Assembly: GCA_023230245.1 (NCBI GenBank)
Contig: JALNXT010000040.1
Span: forward strand, 1 to 8,601
From: Candidatus Cloacimonadota bacterium
Lineage (GTDB): Bacteria; Cloacimonadota; Cloacimonadia; Cloacimonadales; Cloacimonadaceae
Direction: 5' to 3'
Length of the DNA stretch: 8,601 bases
The position numbers were made by a program, and so were the translations under genes. Below the pieces are notes generated by a model. The model searched no databases, was not told the DNA's origin, and was given only the letters and a program-made list of their open reading frames with translations. Positions 1-5,918 of this stretch are shown one piece after another; positions within the stretch are counted from its first letter, which is position 1; the number at the start of each line of letters is the position of its first letter.

Positions 1-543
1 TATATCTATAATTTTGAATACGATCCTGATTATATTACCACCTTTAGCGATACCACCCTCATCTCTGGACAAATTGCCGTTATTCTGGATCTTTACGATT
101 ATCAGAACATCCTCTTTGACAATAATGCCCCTTGCGGACACAGTTGGCTTTCCGAACCAAACCGTACCTGGACAGATGCTCTGGGACGCGGAATAGTAGG
201 GGCTGCGGCGATTCAGCTATTGCTACAATCCCCCACTTCTGCTGTAGATGAAGAGCTGATTCCTGCAAGCGGGCTGCAGCTATTAAACCGACCCAATCCC
301 TTTTTCCACAACACCACAATTAGCTATGGCATCAAAGTAAGCGCGCCTACTAAAATAACTATCTATAACCTAAAGGGGCAACTCGTTAAAACGCTTGTAG
401 ATGAAACGAAATCCCGCGGGCAATATGAGACAATTTGGAATGGGCGGGATAACAGCGATAATAAAGTTTCCAGCGGAGTGTACTATTACCGCCTGGAAGC
501 TGGCGGAGAAACCAAAACCGCGAAGATGCTGCTGCTGCAATAG
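1..543 (+). CDS. C-terminal part of a secreted protein with a FlgD-Ig/T9SS-like sorting tail (5' end outside window)
   Basis: The frame is open from base 1 to the TAG at 541-543 (180 residues), so the gene begins upstream; the internal ATG-like starts are not credible because coding continues before them. Roughly residues 1-73 are an unrecognised domain, Tyr/Asp-rich at its start, with a 'CGHSW...WTDALGRG' stretch just before a linker. From base 286 a typical sorting-type tail begins: NRPNPF, then IYNLKGQLVKTL, a W-N-G-R-D turn, GVYYYRL and a basic 'KTAKMLLLQ' end. This architecture (PNPF beta-sandwich of the FlgD-Ig type, similar to Por-secretion C-terminal domains) is known from exported FCB proteins and targets them to the envelope or outside. 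The protein encoded at 5919-8099 has a clearly related tail. The catalytic or binding function of the main body cannot be told from this fragment. Confidence is high that it is a gene, moderate for the export role. Confidence 0.85.
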   Translation, partial: YIYNFEYDPDYITTFSDTTLISGQIAVILDLYDYQNILFDNNAPCGHSWLSEPNRTWTDALGRGIVGAAAIQLLLQSPTSAVDEELIPASGLQLLNRPNPFFHNTTISYGIKVSAPTKITIYNLKGQLVKTLVDETKSRGQYETIWNGRDNSDNKVSSGVYYYRLEAGGETKTAKMLLLQ

Positions 544-637
544 CGTTACTACATCGCAATTTGCCGATTTATGAGCTGATAAGCTACATCCTGCTGAGCA
601 AGAAGATAGCAAGCTGGATTCCTAACACCCAGAAGCC

Positions 638-755
638 TCTTCCTTGCTTATCCGAAGGGGAGTTCATCGGGATCTGATCGGGATCTGATCGGGATAACAC
701 CCGTTCAACACCGCTTCAGTACGCTATCTAAGCGGTTTCGGATAAGCAAGGGAGA
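638..755. repeat. 118-bp inverted-repeat element with 19-bp arms
   Basis: Arm 638-656 is complementary to arm 737-755. Fifteen consecutive bases (642-656, CCTTGCTTATCCGAA, against 737-751) are perfect, and the outer four add three Watson-Crick pairs and one G-T pair. The 80-base interior contains an 11-bp tandem repeat (666-695) and a 7-bp hairpin (ACCGCTT 710-716 with AAGCGGT 730-736) that abuts the right arm. It has no open frame worth calling and no poly-T tail. It resembles a small dispersed palindromic (MITE/REP-like) element or a structured RNA, but copy number in the genome cannot be seen here. Confidence 0.7.
666..695. repeat. 11-bp tandem repeat, 2.7 copies
   Basis: The unit ATCGGGATCTG occurs at 666-676 and 677-687, followed by eight bases of a third copy (688-695). 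Copies are identical. The array lies within the interior of the 638-755 inverted repeat and is non-coding. Identical short units of this kind can change copy number by slippage. Confidence 0.85.
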
Positions 756-789
756 AACATGCACAAAATATGCAGTGATCCCTCTAACC

Positions 790-817
790 TTGACATATTT
801 TCAATCCTTAAAATCAT
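790..817 (+). promoter_or_regulatory. Candidate sigma70-type promoter for the M18 aminopeptidase gene
   Basis: A perfect -35 hexamer TTGACA (790-795) is followed after 16 bases by AATCAT (812-817), which matches 4 of 6 -10 positions. Transcription would start near 824, giving a leader of about 26 bases that includes GGAG at 838-841. A better -10 match, TAAAAT (809-814), sits only 13 bases from the -35 box, too close for normal spacing. The -35 match is strong and the -10 weak, so this is tentative. Confidence 0.35.
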
Positions 818-849
818 AGCATCAGATTAATTTACGTGGAGTTTACGCT

Positions 850-2121
850 ATGGATAAAATGATTAAAGACTTCCTAAGCTTTCTGGATGGCAGCAACAGC
901 CGCTTTCATGCCAGTCTGGAGATACAGAGCCGTTTGGTGGCTGCTGGTTTTGCTGCTATTTCCGAAGATAAGCCGTTTAAGCTAAAAAAGGGTGGCAGAT
1001 ACTTTATTTGCCGCCAAGATACCGCTGTATTGGCTTTTATCATCGGTAGCGATGCACTTGCCAAAAGCGGTGTTAAGCTTGCTGCCAGCCATATTGACTG
1101 TCCTTCCCTTAAACTAAAAACCCAAAGCGTCAAAACCGATAAAGGGATAGTGCGTTGTGGGGTGGAGGTTTATGGCGGACCTATCGTCAGCACGTGGATA
1201 GACCGTCCTTTGTCCATTGCGGGAAAAGTGCTACTGAAGAGTGGTAAGGCTTATGAAACCAAGTTTATAGACCTGAAAAGCCCCGTTGCCATCATTCCCA
1301 ATGCCGCCATTCACCTGAATCGCGAGATAAACAAAGGTTTTGAATACAACAAACAGACGCATCTACAGGCAATACTAAGCGTTAAGGCAAGCAGTGGCAA
1401 TCCCTTACTAGAGCTGATTGCCAAAAAGCTAAAAGTGAAAGCAGAGCATATTTGCGAAACAGAGCTGTATCTCTATGATGCTGCACCTGCCACGTTAATT
1501 GGCTTAGAAGGCGAAATGATCTGCGCTCAGGGCTTGGATAATCTCGCTATGACGCACGCTATCTTAAGTGCTCTAATCCAGGTTGAAAAGCCTAAACACA
1601 CGGTTATGGGTGTGTTTTATGACCACGAAGAGATAGGCAGCCAAACCCCTCAGGGTGCAGCTTCTTCCTTACTTGGCGAAATATTGGAACGTCTTAGCCT
1701 AAGCCAAAGCGCATCCCGCGAAGATTATTATCTTACCCTGCGTAACAGCTTCCTGATTAGCGCAGATATGGCACATGCCTTCCACCCTTCTTACGCGGAA
1801 AAATACGATCCGGATTACACTTGTTACATGAACCAAGGTCCCGCAATTAAGCTTAATGCCAACCACCGCTATGCCTCCACCACCCAAAGCAGCACCCGTT
1901 TCATGGAATTGTGCGATGCAGCCAAAGTCCCTTGCCAGAAATTCCTGGTGCGCAGCGATATGCCTTGTGGCAGCACCATTGGACCAATTGTGGCAGCAGA
2001 ATTAGGCATGGAAACAGTCGATATCGGCAATCCCATTTGGGCGATGCATTCGCTAAAAGAAACAGGTGGGACGATTGATCATGAGTATTTGGTGAAAGCA
2101 CTTACTAAGTATTTCGTGTAG
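850..2121 (+). CDS. apeB: M18 family zinc aminopeptidase (ApeB/aspartyl aminopeptidase type)
   Basis: This is a cytoplasmic dinuclear-metal exopeptidase predicted to remove N-terminal residues, often acidic ones, from peptides. It has 423 residues, the usual length for bacterial M18 enzymes, and no signal peptide. All metal and catalytic landmarks are visible in order: H81 in HIDCP (81-85), the YGGP...TWIDRPLSIAG segment (108-125), D230 in GLDNL, E260-E261 in DHEEIGS (general base and metal ligand), D306 in SADMAH, the GSTIGP loop (374-379), and the final ligand H400 in AMHS. The Ser usual after HxD in family members is Cys84 here. The ATG start is supported by GGAG (838-841) eight bases upstream and a plausible promoter before that. 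The gene stands alone: 219 bases with an inverted repeat separate it from the next operon. Family assignment is firm; substrate preference is inferred. Confidence 0.95.
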   Translation: MDKMIKDFLSFLDGSNSRFHASLEIQSRLVAAGFAAISEDKPFKLKKGGRYFICRQDTAVLAFIIGSDALAKSGVKLAASHIDCPSLKLKTQSVKTDKGIVRCGVEVYGGPIVSTWIDRPLSIAGKVLLKSGKAYETKFIDLKSPVAIIPNAAIHLNREINKGFEYNKQTHLQAILSVKASSGNPLLELIAKKLKVKAEHICETELYLYDAAPATLIGLEGEMICAQGLDNLAMTHAILSALIQVEKPKHTVMGVFYDHEEIGSQTPQGAASSLLGEILERLSLSQSASREDYYLTLRNSFLISADMAHAFHPSYAEKYDPDYTCYMNQGPAIKLNANHRYASTTQSSTRFMELCDAAKVPCQKFLVRSDMPCGSTIGPIVAAELGMETVDIGNPIWAMHSLKETGGTIDHEYLVKALTKYFV

Positions 2122-2142
2122 GTAAACGATGTTTTTTGATAA

Positions 2143-2293
2143 CCCACGAATTGACACGAATGGATTCTGGTACATTACCAGCTTTCACAACAAAATTACC
2201 TTATATGCATTTTTGCTCTACCATAACCATAACTTCTGCAATGCAGTATGATTCGTGAACATTAGTGATCTTTTATTCGTGTCCATTTGTGGG
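2143..2293. repeat. 151-bp inverted-repeat element with 19-bp ends plus an internal extra copy
   Basis: The left end 2143-2161 (CCCACGAATTGACACGAAT) and the right end 2275-2293 are inverted copies matching at 17 of 19 positions. A third degenerate copy (2251-2268, ATTCGTGAACATTAGTGA) lies 24 bases before the right one in the same orientation, matching 14 of 18 positions. The interior is A/T-rich and non-coding. Motifs of the form ATTCGTG-nn-CATT-n-GTG are, to my recollection, widespread intergenic repeats in environmental bacterial genomes, but I cannot confirm that here. It fills most of the 2122-2340 gap between the aminopeptidase and the DUF1015 operon; nothing else is seen there except the DUF1015 ribosome-binding site. 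Confidence 0.65.
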
Positions 2294-2330
2294 AGATAAT
2301 GATCAGTTTTACAAGAAAGAATAAAAAATA

Positions 2331-2334
2331 GGAG
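2331..2334 (+). promoter_or_regulatory. Shine-Dalgarno site for the DUF1015 gene
   Basis: GGAG six bases before the ATG at 2341, in an A-rich leader. It fixes the start of the first gene of the operon. A weak GATAAT -10-like hexamer (2295-2300) sits at the outer edge of the inverted repeat, but no matching -35 is visible, so the promoter stays undefined. Confidence 0.75.
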
Positions 2335-2340
2335 ACCCCC

Positions 2341-3591
2341 ATGTCAACATTCAAACCCTTCAAAGCCGTTCGCCCCGTACCGGAAAAAGCAAGAGATATT
2401 GCGTCATTACCCTATGATGTGATGGATTCTGAGGAAGCACGTATCGAAGTGGCAAAGAATCCGCTTAGTTACCTGCACGTGGAAAAGCCCGAAATAGACC
2501 TTCCCAAGGGAACCAGTTTATACGACCCCGCAGTGTATGCCAAAGCCAAAGAAAACCTGTATAACTACATGCTAAATGGGCAGATGACCCAGGATAGCAA
2601 GCCGATGTTTTACATCTACCGCCAAACCATGGACGGCAGAGCACAGATCGGCTTGGTCGGCTTGGCTTCTGTGGATGAATACATGGATGGCATCATCAAA
2701 AAGCACGAGTTTACCCGTGCTGAGAAGGAAGCAGACCGTATCCGCCACGTGGATGCTTGCGATGCACATCCATCCCCCGTGTTTTTCACTTACAGGCATC
2801 AGGACACAATCGACAACACAGTCGCCAAAGTAATGGCTGCCAAAGCTCCGGAGTATGATTTCATCAGTGATGATGGCATCGGACATAGCCTCTGGACGAT
2901 GGATAATCCTGCGGATATTGCCACTATTCAGGCTGAGTTTGTTAAGCTCCCTTATCTGTATGTGGCAGATGGACATCACCGCACCGCCAGCGCTGCCAAA
3001 GTAGGGCTTTTGCGCCGTGAGCAATATCCTAATTATACTGGCGAGGAAGAGTTTAACTTCTTTATGACCGTTATCTTCCCCGATAATCAGCTCAAGATAT
3101 TCGATTACAACCGTGCGGTGAAAGATCTGAATGGCAATACCAAAGAAGAGTTTCTTGCCAAAGTAGCAGCCAAATGGGATATTCATCCTATTCCTTCAGG
3201 AAAAGACTTCGCTCCCTCCAAGCTGCATCAGGTGAGCATGTATCTGGACGGTGCCTGGTACTACATCAGCCCCAAAGCCGGTAGCTGGAATGAGGCAGAT
3301 GTGGTGGGCAACCTGGATGTAAGCATCCTGCAAAACAACCTGCTATCTCCTATTTTGGATATAAAAGACCCTCGCGTAGATACCAGGATAGATTTTATCG
3401 GTGGTATCCGCGGTTTGGGTGAGCTTGCTAAACGTGTGGATAGCGGACGTGAAGCCGTTGCTTTCGCGATGTTCGCCACTTCGATGGACGAGCTTATCAG
3501 TATCGCCGATGCCGGTGAGATCATGCCTCCCAAATCCACCTGGTTCGAGCCGAAACTGCGCAGCGGACTATTTATTCACCTGCTTAGATAA
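2341..3591 (+). CDS. DUF1015 family protein (ParB/sulfiredoxin-like, function unknown)
   Basis: This 416-residue soluble protein has the DUF1015 hallmarks: an N-terminal 'FKAVRPVP...SLPYDVM' (6-28), the 'HEFTRAEKEADRIRH' stretch (122-136), the strongly conserved DGHHR (210-214) in 'YVADGHHRTASAA', and a C-terminal 'MPPKSTWFEPKLRSGLFIH' (395-413). The DGHHR box resembles the nucleotide-handling motif of ParB/Srx-fold proteins, some of which (SerK, SbnI) are free-serine kinases. DUF1015 genes lie near serine-biosynthesis genes in some other bacteria as I recall, which makes a small-molecule kinase conceivable, but no reaction is established for this protein. No signal peptide or membrane segment is seen. 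The ATG is fixed by GGAG six bases upstream. Its stop codon overlaps the rimO start by one base (TAATG), so translational coupling and co-transcription are likely. Family assignment is confident; function is open. Confidence 0.9.
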   Translation: MSTFKPFKAVRPVPEKARDIASLPYDVMDSEEARIEVAKNPLSYLHVEKPEIDLPKGTSLYDPAVYAKAKENLYNYMLNGQMTQDSKPMFYIYRQTMDGRAQIGLVGLASVDEYMDGIIKKHEFTRAEKEADRIRHVDACDAHPSPVFFTYRHQDTIDNTVAKVMAAKAPEYDFISDDGIGHSLWTMDNPADIATIQAEFVKLPYLYVADGHHRTASAAKVGLLRREQYPNYTGEEEFNFFMTVIFPDNQLKIFDYNRAVKDLNGNTKEEFLAKVAAKWDIHPIPSGKDFAPSKLHQVSMYLDGAWYYISPKAGSWNEADVVGNLDVSILQNNLLSPILDIKDPRVDTRIDFIGGIRGLGELAKRVDSGREAVAFAMFATSMDELISIADAGEIMPPKSTWFEPKLRSGLFIHLLR

Positions 3592-4904
3592 TGAAGACCT
3601 TCTATCTGGAAAGCCTTGGTTGTGCCAAGAATCTGGTGGATAGCGAAAGCTTTGCCGCCATTCTTGGCGCAGCAGGCTATCAGCTAACGAACGATGTAAT
3701 CGGCGCGGATATTGTCTTCATCAATAGCTGCGCCTTCTTAAAGAGTGCATTGGACGAACTGGAAGACGTGATAGATACCGCCATAGAACTGAAGCAGACA
3801 AAGCAAGTGGGCATGGTAATTGTGAGCGGATGCGTGATGAACCGCCATGCCGATAACTTTAAAGAAACCTACCCGGAAGTGGATCACTGGATCGCTCTGA
3901 AAGACTTTTCTGCCCTTGCCGCCATCTTGAACAGTGCCAACACTCAACAAAGAGTGCCTCTCGAGCAAGGCTTTCATGCCTATCTACGTATCAGCGATGG
4001 CTGCGAGAACTACTGTTCTTACTGCAAGATTCCCTCCATCCGTGGCAATTTGACCAGCATTCCCATAGAAGAGCTGGTAGCAGAAGCTAAGCTCTTGGCA
4101 CAGCGTCCGGTGATTGATCCTGCCCCCAAGGTTCTATACCCCCAAGAACTGATCGTGATCGCTCAGGATAGCTGCTTGTATGGTATGGATATCTATGACA
4201 GGCAAGCACTTCCAGAGCTTATCGCCCAGCTTCATGCTATCGAAGGCTTTAGCTGGATTCGCCTGATGTATCTGCACCCGGATCACTTCCTGCCAGAGTG
4301 GATACCGCTGTTCAAACAATACCCCAAGCTGCTGCCATACTTCGAGATACCTATCCAGCATAGCGAGACGCATCTCCTGAAAGCCATGAACCGCCAGAAA
4401 GGGAGGGAAGAACTGATTGATTTGTTCGATACCATCATGCAAGAACTTCCGCAAGCGGTGCTTCGTACTACCTTGATAACAGGTTTCCCTGGTGAAACTA
4501 CCCGTGATGAAACCGCTTTGAAGAAGTTTATCGAGTGCGTTCCCTTCCTGCATATCGGCACCTTTGCCTACTCGCCTGAAGACGGCACGCCTGCTTATGA
4601 CTATCCCGATAGACCCAGCCCCAAAACCGCCGAGAACCGCCAAAACCGTATTGAGACAATGTGGTACCAGCTTCAGGAAGAACGCCTGCAAGCTTATGTG
4701 GACAAAAAGGTTAGCGTATTGGTGGAAGGAGCCGTAGAAGGCAAAAAAGGCGAGTATCGGGGCAGAGCATGGTTTCAAGCTCCGGATATCGATGGCGAGG
4801 TCATTATCAGCGCGGTTAGCCTGAAACACGGCAGCATCGTGGAAGTTATCATCGACGATGTGATCGGCAACACCCTTTTCGCAAGCATAGTAAACGAGGA
4901 CTAA
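3591..4904 (+). CDS. rimO: Ribosomal protein S12 (aspartate) methylthiotransferase RimO
   Basis: This is a radical-SAM methylthiotransferase that adds a methylthio group to the conserved Asp of ribosomal protein S12 (Asp88 in E. coli numbering). It has 437 residues in three domains. The N-terminal UPF0004 domain carries the auxiliary-cluster cysteines C11 (SLGCAKNLVDSE), C47 (INSCAF) and C81 (VSGCVMN). The radical-SAM domain has CxxxCxxC at C138, C142, C145, then AQD (191-193), EIPIQHS (252-258), ITGFPGET (296-303) and AYSPEDGTPAY (326-336). A C-terminal TRAM domain starts around 370, with APDIDGEVIIS (397-407) typical of RimO rather than MiaB. Odd points are about 11 extra residues at 172-185 before the AQD motif, and Cys195 where Thr is usual. 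The ATG overlaps the upstream stop; no strong own Shine-Dalgarno site is seen, so expression probably depends on reinitiation after DUF1015. Confidence 0.95.
   Translation: MKTFYLESLGCAKNLVDSESFAAILGAAGYQLTNDVIGADIVFINSCAFLKSALDELEDVIDTAIELKQTKQVGMVIVSGCVMNRHADNFKETYPEVDHWIALKDFSALAAILNSANTQQRVPLEQGFHAYLRISDGCENYCSYCKIPSIRGNLTSIPIEELVAEAKLLAQRPVIDPAPKVLYPQELIVIAQDSCLYGMDIYDRQALPELIAQLHAIEGFSWIRLMYLHPDHFLPEWIPLFKQYPKLLPYFEIPIQHSETHLLKAMNRQKGREELIDLFDTIMQELPQAVLRTTLITGFPGETTRDETALKKFIECVPFLHIGTFAYSPEDGTPAYDYPDRPSPKTAENRQNRIETMWYQLQEERLQAYVDKKVSVLVEGAVEGKKGEYRGRAWFQAPDIDGEVIISAVSLKHGSIVEVIIDDVIGNTLFASIVNED
4896..4900 (+). promoter_or_regulatory. Shine-Dalgarno site for trpS inside the rimO 3' end
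   Basis: GAGGA lies five bases before the trpS ATG (4906) and within the last codons of rimO. Because rimO stops at 4904, ribosomes finishing rimO occupy this site, consistent with coupled translation. Confidence 0.75.
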
Positions 4905-4905
4905 G

Positions 4906-5904
4906 ATGAATAAAAAAGTAGCCTTAACCGGCATCAAGCCCACCGGCATCCCACACATAGGGAACTATTTGGGAGCCATTGCACCCGCGCTGAAGCTTTC
5001 CGAAAGCTGCGAAGCACGCTATTTTATCGCAGATTATCACGCTCTAAACTCCTGCAAAAACCCAGACGAGATCAGGCAAATGACCGTGGAAATAGCGGCC
5101 GCTTGGTTGGCATCCGGCTTAGACCCCGAAACAATGCTGTTCTACAGGCAGAGCGACGTTCCCGAAACCTTCGAACTGCTTACCATTCTACTGGCTTTCA
5201 CCCCCAAGGGTTTGATGAACCGTGCCCACGCCTACAAAGCGATGCTGGCAAGCAATGCGGAAGCCGAGAAAGACCCTGATGATGGCGTAAATATGGGGCT
5301 GTTCACCTATCCCGTGCTGATGGCTGCCGATATCTTGCTGTTTGATACGGACTTTGTGCCGGTGGGTAACGACCAGTTTCAGCATGTGGAAATGGCGCAG
5401 GATATCGCACAGAGCTTCAATTTCGTGTATGGCACGGAAGCTTTCCACATCCCGCAACCCCTTGCCCACGCCGATAGCCGCACCTTGGTTGGCTTGGACG
5501 GGCGCAAGATGAGCAAGAGCTATAATAATACTATCCCTATGTTTGCCCCTGAGAAGCAGCTACGCAAATTGATTATGAGCATAGTTACCAATAGCCAAAC
5601 TGTCGAAGAACCCAAAGACCCTGATACATGCAGCATTTTCAGCCTCTACAAGAACTTTGGCACAGCCGAGCAGATAGCCGCTTTGAGGCTGCGTTATCAA
5701 GCCGGTGGCATGGGCTGGGGACACGCCAAACAAGAGCTGTTTGAAGTGATGAATGCTCACCTTTCTCCACTGCGGGAACGCTATACAAACCTGATGCAAG
5801 ACCCCGCAGCTATCCACAAAACTCTTAAAACAGGCGGAGAAAAAGCCCGCGAACTTGCTGCTCAGAAGATTATCCAGTTGCGTAAGATTATCGGTATGGA
5901 CTAA
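4906..5904 (+). CDS. trpS: Tryptophanyl-tRNA synthetase
   Basis: This is a class Ic aminoacyl-tRNA synthetase that charges tRNA-Trp with tryptophan using ATP. Its 332 residues are the standard bacterial length. The Rossmann-fold signature appears as PHIGN (16-20, the HIGH motif) after 'GIKPTG'. The tryptophan pocket and dimer region follow with YPVLMAADIL (135-144) and VGNDQ (153-157) leading into HVEMAQDIA. The second signature KMSKS (201-205) follows 'LVGLDGR', and a C-terminal helical tRNA-binding part completes it. All active-site elements are intact. The start is supported by GAGGA at 4896-4900, one base after the rimO stop. It is the last gene of the DUF1015-rimO-trpS unit and converges with the propeller gene after only 14 bases. 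No T-box, leader peptide or attenuator is visible just upstream, as expected inside an operon. Identification is secure. Confidence 0.97.
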   Translation: MNKKVALTGIKPTGIPHIGNYLGAIAPALKLSESCEARYFIADYHALNSCKNPDEIRQMTVEIAAAWLASGLDPETMLFYRQSDVPETFELLTILLAFTPKGLMNRAHAYKAMLASNAEAEKDPDDGVNMGLFTYPVLMAADILLFDTDFVPVGNDQFQHVEMAQDIAQSFNFVYGTEAFHIPQPLAHADSRTLVGLDGRKMSKSYNNTIPMFAPEKQLRKLIMSIVTNSQTVEEPKDPDTCSIFSLYKNFGTAEQIAALRLRYQAGGMGWGHAKQELFEVMNAHLSPLRERYTNLMQDPAAIHKTLKTGGEKARELAAQKIIQLRKIIGMD

Positions 5905-5918
5905 GATAACGCCAGCTC

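Larger units (their letters stand above)
544..849. other. Intergenic region with repeat element and candidate promoter
   Basis: No credible gene lies in this 306-base gap between the tailed protein and the aminopeptidase. It holds a 19-bp-arm inverted repeat (638-755), an 11-bp tandem repeat inside it (666-695), and a TTGACA promoter candidate (790-817) just before the next gene. I see no GC hairpin with a U-tract that would serve as an ordinary intrinsic terminator for the upstream gene; the long inverted repeat is the only strong secondary structure. Confidence 0.7.

Noticed and set aside
809..814. TAAAAT as a -10 box with TTGACA at 790-795
   Set aside because: The spacing of 13 bases is too short for a sigma70-type promoter; the weaker AATCAT at 16 bases was preferred.
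2572..3186. 204-codon open frame on the minus strand within the DUF1015 gene
   Set aside because: It is antisense to a recognised conserved protein, has no recognisable domain and no gene-like context; its length is a by-product of codon bias on the real strand.
4134..4958. 274-codon open frame on the minus strand covering the end of rimO and start of trpS
   Set aside because: It spans two well-identified genes with all motifs intact on the + strand, and its own translation has no known family features.
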